Shown in pieces: positions 37,801 through 49,439 of a stretch of 64,000 nt of DNA. Source of the stretch: Effrenium voratum (Eukaryota > Sar > Dinophyceae > Suessiales > Symbiodiniaceae); the NCBI GenBank assembly GCA_963377175.1, contig CAUJNA010001480.1, positions 789,441-853,440 on the forward strand, in the 5' to 3' direction. Both the position numbers and the translations under genes were made by a program. The notes under the pieces were generated by a model that worked only from the letters and a program-made list of their open reading frames with translations, searched no databases and was not told the origin of the DNA. Each line of letters opens with the position of its first letter. The stretch's first letter is position 1.

Positions 37801-39489
37801 GAACGATGGTGTCAGGTGGTCTTTGGGCTGTCGTTTGAACAACTGCCCAAAAAAAGGATGGGTAGCTATGCTTTTTTGAAAAAACACTCACTCTTTAATT
37901 AAGATGTCATATCGGCAAGGCCTTCGCTCACACACAGAGCAAACTGTGCTCGGCTGGCCTGTAGTACATAGGCGCCAGCGATCGGAATCGCTCCTGTCCG
38001 GCAGTGTCCCATATCTCGAACTTCACCTGGCGGATTCTCTACAATTCCAGACTGTCCAGTTCTTTCAGAGCAGCCCAGAGTGTGCGCAGTTTTGGACGCA
38101 AGCAAGTGGTTCTCCCAGCACACTCGTGCTTTCCCAGCATTTCACGCTCTCCCCAATCTCACCCCATCGATCATGTTCTCATATTGGACTCCCGGGGGTT
38201 CAGAACCTGCAATGCCTACTTGTGGGAAGTCAAGGAAGCATCTAAAATGAAGTGAGCTCACTGTAGATCCTTCTTAGCTCAACCCCGCAGAGTCACGTCA
38301 CCCTTTGTAGTTGAGGGTGTGCTCTTTCCGGACATACATTTCCTCAGCTTTTTAGGCTCAATTCCTTCACATCTGGATGGTTGGACAGAATGAGCAATCC
38401 AGCCTTAGGATTGGCTTTCTCTCTCTCTCTCTCTCTCTTCATGCGAGGGACCTGTTCCACGCCAGTCACACCCACATGCACCATGGTCAGAACTTGTAGA
38501 AATAGATCCGGTCGCTCTCTCTCTCTCTCTCTCGCTCTGCCGGAATCCATGCAAATGCGGTGAGAAATCCGTTTGACTGGTTGATGACCAGAGCTGCCAC
38601 TGCGTTTGCTGACATCGCCTTTGCCACCTCGACTTGCACTCAACTTGCAACTTCCACCAGCCCTATCAAGACCACCAGTTCTGCAGAGACCTCTCAAACC
38701 GAATGCACAGAGTCCACAAATTTGGCGGATTGGCGGTTCCACGTCAGAATTAAACTTGTTCATGGGGGGCACTGATGTCTGGCGCCTGTCGCCCTCTGGA
38801 CTCGATCGTCTTCGTGTTGAAGGCGGCCCCTACAGTGGTTTCCTGACGGGGTGGAAGGGGTGCACCATGGCACACTGCCAGACCAAATAGAAAATGACCG
38901 GGTCTGACTGAAGCAAACATACAACAGCTGCGTCCTCAAGGTGGGGAAGCCAATGGTCATTGCTTTCTGGGTTTCCCATTAAAACCACCAAAAGGGCCCT
39001 AAGTTTTGGATTGAAGTCGGCTCCCCCAGGAGCTTTGGACTCGACACATGTGTTGGAACACATGCTCCAAGTAGGTCAAGGCTCGATCTCTTCTGAAAAC
39101 TTGTTGTGCAGGAACCTGAGCTGAAAGCACATGATGTGTTCCTGCAAATGCTCAGCCAAATAGCCAGAGACCCCACCAGACCTTCAGGTTTCTCAGCAAC
39201 ACCTGCACCCTGATCCAGATTGAAATCCGATGGTGCGGACCGCATCCACTGCGGTTCGCATCCTAAACAAGAACATAAATCAAACGCAAAACGGCTAAGC
39301 GCTATTGTGAGCGCTTGCTTTTCTAAGCCTTGAAGCGCAAAAAGTAAGGCCTGTTCAGGCGCCATCGGCTGTCGCTTTTGGGTCCAGGGGCCTCACTAAG
39401 ATGGAAGACTTGCCCACGGAGGCGTCCCCCAGCAGAACCAGCTTGAAGCCCTTCCGCAGCCGCTTCTGCTCTGCATCACCGAAGGACAT
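34809..39489 (-). CDS. Rab5-like small GTPase, seven exons, 3' end not found
   Basis: Exons: 39392-39489, 39085-39115, 38786-38842, 37959-38026, 35787-35865, 35417-35470 and 34809-34868 (last donor uncertain). Translation starts at ATG ([10 protein letters not shown]) and runs without a break. It has G1 [13 protein letters not shown], switch I with [13 protein letters not shown]3 [32 protein letters not shown]4 as [15 protein letters not shown], and [26 protein letters not shown] and the NKADL context are typical of the Rab5/Rab21/Rab22 branch, which works on early endosomes. In G4 the usual N-K-x-D is intact across an intron (AAC AAG|GC to AG|GCT GAC). The exon 2 donor must be GA (ATC|GA), because only that joins the frame to ETTVGAAF in phase 0; five of the other donors are GC. 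The ETSAK (G5) segment and the prenylated C-terminal cysteines should lie left of 34.8 kb but were not recognised. Confidence 0.96.
37145..37225. repeat. Short repeats of 'gaagtcacatca' in a Rab intron
   Basis: Four diverged copies of a unit of about 20-28 bp, with CpG-rich spacers (cgcgcg). Confidence 0.7.
37331..37617. repeat. Pair of about 72-bp direct repeats in a Rab intron
   Basis: Copies at 37331-37404 and 37546-37617 share 'gggactcca', 'cgcatacagttg' and 'gttgcctgcggggatg' in the same order. They lie in the 2.1 kb intron between the switch II and following Rab exons. Confidence 0.8.
38416..38536. repeat. Two (CT)n runs in a Rab intron
   Basis: CT runs at 38416-38440 and 38514-38536. 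Confidence 0.9.
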
Positions 39490-40449
39490 GATGAGCCGAA
39501 AGCGGCTTGCACTAGTCACGTCAGGCAGTTGAGAGGCTTTGTTTGTTTGCTGTGTTTTCTGCCTGACGCAAACCAGTTGTATCATGCCAGTTCTAAACAG
39601 GTCATGGTTCCTTGATGAATCGGGGAGGGCAAACGCTTGCATGGACCTACACGTGCACCAGTCTATTAGTGCAGACGGCCACTGACAACACGTTGCTGAT
39701 TTGTGTGATGGCATCTCTGCGGTATTTGCGATTTGAGCAATCACGCATTCGGAAGACGGCAGCTCAAAATGGTCTGAACCAAACTCCAATGGGGTGTTGT
39801 TTTTGAATGGTTCCGCCCTCAAATGGCCCCTGCCATGTCCCACTCTCTTCTGTTTGTTTTTCTCTCTATTTTCAAGGATGTACAAATGGACTGTCACATA
39901 ATTATTGCGTGAGCAATGAGGTGTCTCTCACAGTCCACACCCGGTCAATTGCGAGCTCTCCGTGTGCTGTTTCGTTGTTTGTGTCGGGCGGCGCCGCTCA
40001 TGCTGTCACTGTCCCTCACGAGTGGCATCTACGAACGATGAAACAAAGAAGCGGATCTTTGTACCTGTGTGAGCACTCACGAGTTGGTCTCAAAACGAAC
40101 CACTAACATGGGCGTTCCCTTTGGTTTCCCTTGAAACCAACCCGAAAAAGGGTACCATCAAAAACGGACCACCCTCAGGCAGGTCATACAGTACTCACTC
40201 GGGGCACTAATTTAGCGTCTGCCTCACCTTGCCTAAAGTAGTAGAACGCCGTTTCAGAGCGACGCAGACAATCACTCCGCGTCCAATGTTGTCACCTAGG
40301 TTTTGCTTGGCTGGTATAGTCTCCTGGGAGGTCTGTCCACAAGTAGACCAACGGGCATATTTAGCACAAGCAGACGAGCCCAAGCCCTGTGGCCATGGCC
40401 AAAATCCATTCCAGCCACCCACAGGCCCTGTCATGCGTCCCGGCATCAC

Positions 40450-40486
40450 CCTTGTCGATCTTGTGGTGCATGGCCGCAAGCAGCTC
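40450..40486 (-). CDS. Exon candidate, unknown protein
   Basis: Thirty-seven bases between GAAG|G and AAGG|GT read ELLAAMHHKIDKG. This is the 3'-most of a run of minus-strand exon candidates between 40.4 and 46.5 kb, which may belong to one long gene lying 5' of the Rab gene. Confidence 0.4.
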
Positions 40487-41079
40487 CTTCTCTCTGAGTC
40501 CATGGCATGCCCGAAAAATGAACACTTTCCATGATCTTCCCTAAAGAGCTGCAATTTAGGATTACTGGTGGTGTCCATTGAAACTGCCCTGTTTGGAGTT
40601 CCAAAAAGGAGAATGGTGGAAATCCTGAAGAAATGACCTCCCAAAAAAGAACTCCCGTCGTCGGTGAGGTCGTGAGGTCCCAAACCCGCTTTGATGAGGC
40701 CGCATTTGCGACTTATCTTTAGATGCAGTCACGGCATCAAACAAATGTCGCAAGTCAGGATCAGCGTGTGCTTGTTACCATCTATCCTCTGTGGCAGCTT
40801 TGTTCGCAACATTCAGAAACCGTCAGTAGGAGTGAATACAAACACGATACGTGATACAGCGATTGCAAAGCTGTTGAGTCGCACATTAAGATGGCCTGTG
40901 GGAAAAGCGTAGGTTGACTCCCTGACATTGCAGCGTCTTTTGGTATAAACGCGCGGGGGGTTCCCAGCAGCATCTCTGGATACAAATCGCACAGGATCAG
41001 ACATGAGATCGCAAGAATGCTCATGTCAAATGGAAAGCATAGAGAAAGCCCGCATTCCCCGGGCCCTTCGGTCGATGAC

Positions 41080-41152
41080 CTGACGCATATCGCCGGACTT
41101 CCTCCAGGTTGCTTCGCACCGGGCCGGGCTTGAGAAGCTTTATGAAGCGCAC
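41080..41152 (-). CDS. Exon candidate, unknown protein
   Basis: Seventy-three bases between GATGAG|G and GTCAG|GT read VRFIKLLKPGPVRSNLEEVR and then RYAS. Basic, protein-like and bounded by standard sites for this window. Unassigned. Confidence 0.5.
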
Positions 41153-42208
41153 CTCATCGGTGCGCCGCTTCAAGGCTCGTGTCTAGGCCTGAGCCTTCGC
41201 AAGGGTTGGCCAAATTGCCGCGACCCCAATTGGAAAGGAATGAGGATTGCCTCACAGTCCAGTTTGTGGTTTCAAAAGGCAAACATATCCCCCTTCGCAC
41301 ATGGCTCGGACTGTGACCCTCTGACAATGCAAAAGCAACAAAGAACTTGTCCCTGTGGCGCTCGTATTCCTCGTTGTGCTGACGGATGGCTTACCGCTGC
41401 ATCTGGCACTGTTAAGACATCTCCGGATACATGCACAAAAGTGACCACCTGGGCGCTTCCTGACATTGGATATGAGCCGTAGTCAAAATACTTGCTTCCC
41501 CAAGAAAACATTGGAAATTTAGTGTCCCCTGGTTTTTGTAGGGACAATTGGTGAGTCCCCCATGTCCCTCCCAAGTGAACCATGCACTGCTGGTAGTGTT
41601 GACAATCCTCATTGACCCCCCCGTCCCCACACACATGGTGCGGCAACGAGAAATGGCAACCGTAGCCGGCCGTATGGAGCAAGTAACGTCGTATTGCAGG
41701 ATGTGAGTGAAAATGCTAAAACATGTCGGCGGCGGTTGACAAAATACTGGCATGTTGAAGACCAAACAACTTGCGCAGTCATGCACTGTCTTTCAAAGGA
41801 GCCCCAACTGGGCGGGAGCATCACTTGGCGGGCTCCCAAGTGTGTATTTAATAGCTGCAAGGAGAAGCCTAAGTCCAACTGCCAGGCCAAATCTGGGCTT
41901 CCGCGAGCTTTGTTTAACTAGCCGAACAAAATAAAATTGCCTGATTCAGCTCGTTGCCTACCCCTCGCTGTCGACCTTGTCAATCGTCTTTCATGTGTTT
42001 TCCTTCATGTGAGCCATGGCCAAAATGACTTTTTTCCTCAAGACATGAAGGTTGTGGGGAAACTAGTGAGTCCTCCAGGACCAGAAACTACTGGAAATGT
42101 TGACCGAACCTCATGTTGCGGCAGGGCCTCTCTCAGACACTTGAGGCTGGCACCGTGAGGTCCGTGGCATCTGAACTCAGGCTCTCAAACTTCTTGGGGA
42201 TGACTGAC

Positions 42209-42288
42209 CTGGGCAGTTTTGATGCAGGATGTGAGGCGGATGGGCGGCTGACATGAGGAGAGACAACCGCATCCCCAGCATCACCGGC
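42209..42288 (-). CDS. Exon candidate, serine/alanine-rich
   Basis: Eighty bases between CCGAG|G and CCCAG|GTCAGT (a near-consensus GT donor) read AGDAGDAVVSPHVSRPSASH and then PASKLP. Probably a disordered linker. Unassigned. Confidence 0.45.
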
Positions 42289-42767
42289 CTCGGTCGGACC
42301 AAGGTGTCGGTCCGGCTTGGGCTTCGGGCTGATTTGTGCTAGGTGTGCAGCTGGTTTAGCAGTGGCTTTAGGGTTGCTTTAGGGTTGCTTGGGCTTGTTT
42401 TGATGGTTTGGGGCAGCGCCCGGCAGCCAATCCCAAGCCAGCCCAAAACTCACATAACCACAGCCTGAAGCAGCCCTAAAGCCACTGCACACAGACCACA
42501 AATCAGCCCCACGCCAACCCAACCTGACCCAAAGTCAACCTTAAACCCGCTCAACAGCATCCAGGATAGCAGCCCTTTGCCGAGCCGAAATGAATCCCAA
42601 ACAAACCCAAGACCTGCAAGATCTCCAAATCAAAGCCAATACGCAGCCTCAGGTCCGAGCGAGGCCGGTGATGCTGCGGGAAGCATCCCGGGCCAGCCAA
42701 CCCGACCGACCAACGCCAAATCACAGCTGCCAAGCCTAACACCAAGAAACCGGGGCTGGGGCTGCAG

Positions 42768-43008
42768 CCAACCAACCCAACCAACCACCCCAACCCAACC
42801 CACCCCAACCCCAAACCAACGAACCAACGAACCAACCAACCGACCAACCAACCAACCAACCAACCAGCCAGCCGGCCAGCCAGCCGACCAACCAACCGAC
42901 AAACCAACCGACAAACCAACCAACCAACCAACCACCCACCCACCCAACCAACCAACCAACCGACCGACCAACTAACCAACCATCCAACCAACCAACCAAC
43001 CAACCAAG
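42768..43008. repeat. (CAAC)n-rich array
   Basis: Blocks of ccaa, ccga and ccag tetranucleotides over about 240 bp, like the array at 30.5 kb and in the same orientation. Confidence 0.93.
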
Positions 43009-43167
43009 GGATTAGTAATATGTTCTGTCTCGCCAAAAGAACAGATGGGACTTCCCCCTGTCAATCCCCCAAATCACGTTTGGCTCAGTGCCCGGCCAGT
43101 CCCGCACGAAGGCGCCCAAGGATTTGACACCGCGAGGCGCGCCGGCACCTGATGAAACCGATAAGAC

Positions 43168-43248
43168 CTGATAGGCTCGAACCTTGCCTTCAGGGCAAGT
43201 CACTGAACAGGTGACGGACATGATGGACAACTGGGGTCCAGGGGCCAC
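43168..43248 (-). CDS. Exon candidate, extracellular-like with two cysteines
   Basis: Twenty-seven codons between TTTTCAG|G and TATCAG|GT, phase 0 at both ends, read VAPGPQLSIMSVTCSVTCPE and then GKVRAYQ. Alternating hydrophobic and polar residues with Cys-x3-Cys suggest a beta-sandwich strand pair, but no family is recognised. Confidence 0.5.
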
Positions 43249-43404
43249 CTGAAAACATTCCGGCCGGTGGACAAATTAAACCTGTCTGGGTTCCCTCGTC
43301 ATCATTCCTCTTTACAACAATTGGTGCAAGCGAACCGTGCAACACGTGTGCTTGCAACATCTACCGCATCACAATTGCGAATACAATCAAATCAAGGGAA
43401 ACAC

Positions 43405-43523
43405 GCAGGCAAACAGGCAGGCAGGGCAGGGCACGGCAGGGCAGGGCAGGGCAGGGCAGGATAGGCAGGCAGATCGGCAGGCAGATAGGCAGGCAGAGGC
43501 AGGCAGAGACAGGCAGAGGCGGC

Positions 43524-43554
<31 letters not shown>

Positions 43555-43679
43555 TGCACGCAAGCACGCACGCACGCACGCACGCAAGCGCGCAGGATCA
43601 CGCAAACAAGGTACTCAGTTGGCAGATAGTAGGCAGGCAAATAGGCAGGCAGAGGCAGGCACAGACAGGCAGAGGCGGC

Positions 43680-43744
<65 letters not shown>

Positions 43745-43820
43745 CACGCAAGCACGTACGCACGCACGCACGCACGCACGCGCGCACGTCCGCAAGCGCG
43801 CAGCATCACGCAAACAAGGC
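43405..43820. repeat. Duplicated composite (GGCA)n-(CACG)n array
   Basis: A block of ggca units, a ggcggcacagg core, cacg units and 'tcacgcaaacaagg' occurs twice (about 43440-43612 and 43630-43819). Confidence 0.85.
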
Positions 43821-43974
43821 TGCAGTTGGGCACGCAGGCAGGCAAGCAGTCCCAGACTGACAGACGGAGATGGACAGACAGCCAGACAAACGAACAAATT
43901 CACAAAAGAGCAAGCAGGTACGCAGCCACGTAAACACGAAGAACAACGAAAGGAGATGCAGACACCTCAACACA

Positions 43975-44081
43975 CCAACAGGCGGACAAACGAACAAACA
44001 AAGAAACAAACAAAGAAACAAACGAAGAAACAAACAAAGTCAAGCAAGCAAGCAAGCAAGAAAGCAAGCAAGCAAGCAAGA

Positions 44082-44176
<95 letters not shown>

Positions 44177-44315
44177 GAAGGAAGGAAGGAAGGAAGGAAG
44201 CAACACATAAAAAGCGAACGGAGGGACGAACTGACAGCCGGATTGGCGGGCGGACCCACAATAGAGAGAGAGAGAGAGAGAGAGCGAGAGAGCGAGAGAG
44301 CGAGAGAGAGTCAAT
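43975..44315. repeat. (AAAC)n, (AAGC)n, (GGAA)n and (GA)n in succession
   Basis: AAAC/AAAG units, then AAGC at 44042-44175, GGAA at 44176-44200 and GA-rich sequence at 44259-44315. Confidence 0.93.
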
Positions 44316-44857
44316 GAGTGAGGGAGTGAGAGAGTCACGAGCACACCCCGCCCCAACTCCTCCCCCACCCCCACCCATGCATAAACACGCACACAGCCAC
44401 GCCCACCCTCGGACGTATTCAAGAAATCGCACATGTCGCAAGCAGCAGTTGGAACCCCGAATCATCAAGCGGTTGACAAAGTCAGGCACCGCAATCTACG
44501 AAAGTGCAGAATCCCCCCACCCCCAAAAGCGAACAACACTTTTAGCCGGGCCCTGCAAGCATCAACCCTGAGGCCCAGACGAACCCACTCCACGAAAAGG
44601 CTGTGCATCATGATGGGCTCCGAAAAGGTCCTGCGAGTGTGGCGTCCATGAAACCTGTGAGTTAACCGAGACAGGCCATGCTTGGCCCAACTGTCGCCCA
44701 AGGTATGATCCCAAGGAAAAAGCCAGCGGCGACTGACAACCAACCCGACAACCAGGGTCTGAGGTGAGTAATCCCTGTGGCAGAAACCAGAACAACCTCA
44801 TCCAACCTGCCGACGGACCCTCCCCCCCAATCTTCTTTCTGTCCCGTGGTCGCACCA

Positions 44858-44938
44858 CCGGCGCGCTGCGAAGGAGCGCTCCAATTTCTGCACGTAGTCC
44901 TTCTGGTCCTGGCCCAGGCCCGGATCAAGCCGTTTGCC
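44858..44938 (-). CDS. Exon candidate, charged helical
   Basis: After CTGCAG|G the frame reads GKRLDPGLGQDQKDYVQKLE and then RSFAARR. Lys/Gln/Asp/Leu content looks like real coding. The donor is unresolved (GC dinucleotides are frequent here), so the 3' end is approximate. Confidence 0.45.
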
Positions 44939-45153
44939 CTGCAGATTCGGCGGTACCAAAGCGATGCGAGGTTGGAAGGCTTGTGGGGGAGTTCTGGGGT
45001 TCCAATAATGCATAATGCAGGGGGAAAGTCCTTGGGGGGTCCCATAATATGCTTTGCCTAATGCTGTGATTCTTATTCTCAACCTCAAGGGGAAATAGCC
45101 AAAACTCCTTGGACGAACTGCCCCAAGCCGCTGTTTCTCTTCTGACTTGTTGC

Positions 45154-45287
45154 CTTCCGCGCCCCGTCGCCCGGTTTTCCTCGCGATCCGGCGGCCCGGC
45201 GTTCGGCACCGTCGAGTCCTTGAGGACTAGAAGGGACGGTGCGCTGAAAGGGTCCGGCGCCGTAAGCCCCGCCGCCATGGCCAAGGC
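45154..45287 (-). CDS. Exon candidate, unknown protein
   Basis: One hundred thirty-four bases between TTTCCCAG|G and GGAAG|GC read ALAMAAGLTAPDPFSAPSLL, then VLKDSTVPNAGPPDREENRA and TGRG. It is among the longest orphan exon candidates with both sites matching the window's pattern. Unassigned. Confidence 0.5.
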
Positions 45288-45329
45288 CTGGGAAACGGAA
45301 CTCAATGGCCACTTTCTGTGCGCCATGTC

Positions 45330-45368
45330 ATAACCCCCCCCCCCCTCGGGCCCCCTCGGGCCCCCCCT
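45330..45368. repeat. C-homopolymer stretch
   Basis: Runs of C separated by tcggg, next to an exon candidate at 45154-45287. Confidence 0.85.
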
Positions 45369-45984
45369 TTATTTTTTGCTCACTGCCGTGGTTGTGGCTC
45401 TTTTTACAACTCTTTCTAGAACCCCAGTAGAGTTGAGAACGCAACACTCCGAGAAACGGGAGCTTTGGCAATTGCGAAACTCAGAAGGCCTCCCCTCCTG
45501 CCACACCCCCAATCTTCACGATGCGGCAATTCAAGCAGCCGCCACTCGACAGTGCAAAAGCTTCCAAACGCTTGCTACTACCTACAAAGACCTTTTAGAT
45601 ACCAAACGAACCTTTGATTGAGATGGTCGACCCTCTGGCAGGATGATTGGGTTTCTACCAGGCAACTGACATGCTAGGTCATGAGGAAGCAAGTGACCCT
45701 TTGCCCTCAGGGAAGCAATCAAAGTGCAAGTTGTTTGTTGAATTTGAAACGTGGGAAGCCAAAAGGTGTAAAGAAATCGTAAAACCGGCGTATCAAAATC
45801 ATAAATGCCAGTCGTATCAAAATCGTATCTAAATCGCAAAAAAAATAACTGGGCTTCCCGACACCGTGGGTCACAAGCTTAGACGACACATTTGAGCTGC
45901 TGTTTCCACCCGGCCCCCGGGTCAGCGGATGCGGTAGAATCTTTGGAAGAAAAAGATGGCGCAGGTTGGTCGGCTTTGATTCTC

Positions 45985-46023
45985 CTGGAAAACTCGCCAA
46001 AACGGTTACCCCCCATTTCGGGC
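45985..46023 (-). CDS. Short exon candidate
   Basis: Thirty-nine bases between a pyrimidine-rich acceptor (a run of nine T a few bases upstream, then GTCTGAAAG|G) and a GA donor (CCAG|GA) read PEMGGNRFGEFS. If GT/GC donors only are allowed the frame continues further. Confidence 0.35.
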
Positions 46024-46384
46024 CTTTCAGACAAAAAAAAAGTCAGGGATCCCACGTGTCCAACTTGTCTTATGTTATGCCGCCTTTTTTCCAATCGCTT
46101 TCATGGAGTGATGGGTGAGTTGTCAAAAGCAAATTGTGCAAATTGGGGCAACTGCAACAAAGCCGCTGTTATTGTTCTGAGCATCCATGAAATGCACTCA
46201 TAGGCAACTATATACCTCACTAGCGACATGAGCTATGTTCGGAGCGGTATCACCATCTTGGGACAAGGCCATTGCGCTGGTTCATTAGGTAGTAATCGAT
46301 TGGTGACGTTGCTGAAGTGCTCAAAAGATCAAGTACAAGTCGGGCGGGAGTAAGCTCACCAAATAAAGAACAGATTGACTGGTG

Positions 46385-46490
46385 GCTCGTCTTCCCCTTC
46401 TGATCCAGAAGGACAAACATCAGCAAAGTCCACTATGGCATGTCTGCACTCTTGTGCGACACTGCCCGGGCTCCCGGGCGTCCGCTGGGC
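46385..46490 (-). CDS. Exon candidate, acidic tail-like region
   Basis: From CTGAG|G the frame reads AQRTPGSPGSVAQECRHAIV, then DFADVCPSGSEGEDE. The donor side is not resolved. Could be a disordered acidic linker. Confidence 0.35.
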
Positions 46491-48074
46491 CTCAGCAAGA
46501 AGGCACGACATTTCGACCCGTGCACACTTGAACAAAGCCATTCATGAGAATCGCAAGAGGCTGTCAGCGTGTCGCTAGCACAAGAAAGGTGTTGCACACT
46601 GTGAGGAGGTTCTCGAGATCAAGTTTTAGGCCATGCCGCCGCAGCGCATATAGGTTGATTCCAAATCAAGTGGACACAAACAGTGGGCCTGCAAATGGTT
46701 GCCATTTTTTGGCAACCAGGGGTAGTTTCTTTTGAACCCCTCTCTGAACTGGGAGTATTGTCACCATTGTTGTTTCACTCCAAAGAAACAAGGAGCTGGG
46801 AAGCCCAAACAAGAACAAAGGAGTCAGCACGAAAGCAACACCAGTCAGCCATACGTCTATGTGCCCGCAAGGTTATGCGAGCAGGCAGCTGCACTTTTGC
46901 GGCCTTACGTCGAATGTTTGCCTCACTCCGGGGCGGCTTTTGACCCCTGTCCGTTCAATCGAAAGCCACCTGCTATTGCAAGCAAATTCGTTTGAACCCT
47001 GCTCAAGTCCCCCCCCCCCCACATTGGCGAACAGGCGAGTTCGGGCTGGCCGGTGAGAAGCTGCGCAGCTGTTGCGATTGCTACACTCTGTGCAAGGCTA
47101 CGAGTACTGCTAGCTACACAATTACCAATTGCTACTGCGACGCTCACCTAGGAAACAAGCCAATGCCCAGGCTACACCCACTAAGTCACTGTGAGCTCTA
47201 AACCATCCCCAAGCTATCCTGCACCCCTAAACCAACCTCCAAGCAAAACCGGCCCAGCTTCAAGGCAGACTCCCCCTCCCAAAGCTCCACAAGAAACGCA
47301 GAGATGCGAAACCGGCCGCTAAGTCTATGAGATCCAAGATCTACTGCAAGCACTGACCAGACTCAGAATGCGTCAAGAGTGGCAAAGACCGGCATGGCTA
47401 AGTCTCCCTCGTACGCATGCGGCATAGCTTCACTGAAAGTGCTGTTGAGGCAGCTCAGACTGCCCAATACGCATCGAAAAAGCAGCTAGTGCAGCAATCC
47501 AGTTTTGGCAAAACAAGACTTTCAATCAAGACCTGCAAGGTCTGTAATCTAGCAAGCCAGCAAACCTGCTTCGTGAAAAGGAAGAAATTAGGCCTCGGGA
47601 CAGGTCCTTGGACCGCTCGCGCAATAAGCCCTGGGCAGCGGAAGAGGCATCCCAGGAAGAGAAGGCGGCAGATGCGCAGGTCGCAGGGCAAGGCCTGAGC
47701 GATGGTGGGCATTGGAGTTCATTGGGTGTCTCTTGGTACCCTTTTTGGCACTTGAGAAAGAGAAACCAAGGGAAAACAAGTATTTTGGGGTAATGTGGAG
47801 ATGAGTGGCACACTTTCAGCTCAGTGACACTCTATCGACCCTCCGCAGCCATTCCACGCAACAGCCACCACCGGAATGACGTGTCATAGCTTGACAAGCT
47901 CGAGATATGCCTAAAATAACAAATAGGTTGTGAGTGCTTTCCCTTTAAACCAAGTGAAAAGGATCTCTCAAAACGCGTGCACACACACACACACACACAT
48001 GGAGACTGCCCAGTGCACAAAACAGAAGTCTGGGAATTGGCCCAAGTTTCGGCTTGTCCTTACCTAACTCGATT
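46491..48074. other. No supported exon
   Basis: Several short frames, a C-run at 47009-47019 and a CA run at 47980-47999. Nothing with both splice sites and protein-like content was found. Confidence 0.45.
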
Positions 48075-48290
48075 GTTCCTCCGACCAATGGTTAAGAGTC
48101 GCCCTTTCTGTGTCTTGCATCATCTTGGTGGTGGCTTGCATAAACTGCCGTCGCCAATTGGCAAACCTATGCAACCACCTGTCGATCTTTGGCGAAATTG
48201 GACTTCCATCTCCGCCACAAGCCCACCCTCTGTGCACATGGGCCATCTCTGATTCCAATTCACGGCGTGCCCTGCTTGCAAAAACGAATA
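48075..48290 (-). CDS. Exon candidate, charged helical region of the ankyrin gene
   Basis: A minus-strand frame stays open from about 48290 to 48075. It includes RARRELESEMAHVHRGWACG, then PKIDRWLHRFANWRRQFMQA and TKMMQDTERATLNHW. The mix of charged and aromatic residues looks like real protein, and its place just after the ankyrin exons suggests the same gene. Splice ends are unresolved; an internal GACAG|GT could be a donor. No domain recognised. Confidence 0.4.
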
Positions 48291-48320
48291 TGACAAGCCA
48301 TGCTGCTGACTTCTCTGGGC

Positions 48321-48395
48321 CTGATCGCTTTGCCGCAAATCCGCTTCTTTTGCCAAGGTACTGGGCCCAATGGCTTCTTGAAACAAGGCAAGCGC
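48321..48395 (-). CDS. Exon candidate downstream of the ankyrin exon
   Basis: An open 25-codon frame lies between acceptor CCAG|G and donor CAG|GC and begins ALALFQEAIGPSTLAKEADL. It starts and ends in phase 0. Composition is alanine/leucine/charged and helix-like. It is probably the next exon of the ankyrin gene, although the joining phase could not be proved. No family recognised. Confidence 0.5.
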
Positions 48396-48674
48396 CTGGT
48401 AATACTGATGATTCAGTGTGGCTTGCATACTGGAAGCTTAAATTGAAAGCAAACAAAAATGAACGTCCTCTTTGCCTGTCACCAGGAGGTGTGCAAATCG
48501 GACATACATGGAATCATCGGAAACACATAGCACAGTGGGTGAAACCCTCCTTAGAAGTACCGAGTGCCTTGATAGAGCCAATAGACGATATAGACCATGC
48601 ATGAGCACGCTAACTATCTGTGCCCGCACAAGGCCAGGCACTGTACGATTCAAACTACCTCGAGCACTGTGACT

Positions 48675-48888
48675 TTGGAATGCTTCAAGTCCGGGACTGG
48701 TATACGACTCTGCAGAAGACCCAGCAACATATCGTTGCAGCCAGGAGCACCTGCTTGTTGAGCGACCTCCAGTGCCGTATTGCCCGCCGAGTCCACTTGA
48801 CTCGGATCAGCCCGCTCCGCCAGCAAGATCTTGACAAGGCTCACGTCACCGCGCTTTGCGGCCACATGGATCGGGTAAACTGTTTTGC
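48675..48888 (-). CDS. Ankyrin-repeat exon
   Basis: The acceptor GGAG|GC opens a frame reading TVYPIHVAAKRGDVSLVKIL and then ERADPSQVDSAGNTALEVA. This is one full ankyrin helix pair (xPIHxAAxxGxxxxVxxLL) plus the loop and first helix of the next (D-x-x-GNTAL-x-A). The frame runs on through DMLLGLLQ, which is where a second repeat helix would end, so the exon probably stops near 48.68 kb; an earlier GT donor at 48750 is possible. Ankyrin repeats mediate protein-protein contacts and the partner is unknown. Exon candidates on the same strand follow at 48.4 and 48.3 kb and precede it at 50.9 kb. Confidence 0.85.
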
Positions 48889-49008
48889 CTCCGACCCAAC
48901 CTGGTTGACGTGGCTGCCGCGCATCCTGAAATCCATGCGCTCGCAGGAACCTCTGCAATTGAGCAGTGTACTGGAGCTTCTTCACCAGTGGTTTTGCTGA
49001 CAACGGCC

Positions 49009-49075
49009 TCAGTGGGATGAGGTCAGCATCAACGACAAAATTGTTTTCGATGCACGGATAGGGTGCATCATTATT
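49009..49075 (-). pseudogene. Second copy of the YPCI-VVD-DL-PLR exon, apparently without acceptor
   Basis: Reads YPCIENNFVVDADLIPLR and keeps the CTGAG|GC donor seen in the 50.9 kb copy. About 48 aligned bases are roughly 85 percent identical, but five of about seventeen residues differ. I see no AG|G acceptor in the 60 bases upstream, and a TGA closes the frame there. It may therefore be a decayed exon copy, or it may use an unusual acceptor. Confidence 0.45.
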
Positions 49076-49439
49076 TTGGGATTGTTGTTCATTTGGTTGG
49101 TTTTGTCAAAGGAAGTTTAGAAGAAACTTCCGTGTTACGGCAACTAATTGAAAGCTAGCTCTCTCAGACAAATGACAAGAGAAGGAATAAGCCCACGAGG
49201 AAAAATGCGCGTGCGTGTGGCAGGGGAAGAGAAAGTCGCAAAAAACATGGCCCTGTGCGTGAATCGGCGTTTTTCGGAGATGAGAAAGTCGCAAAAAGCG
49301 TGGCGCTGTGCGTGAACTGGCGTCTCCGGAGACGCGAAAGCTAGCCTGTCCGCGGCGTCTGGTCGGAGCGGGCTCGGAGCGGTCTCGGAGCGGTCTCGGA
49401 GCGGGCTCGGCGCCGGGACCATTGGCACGGCAACGCAGA

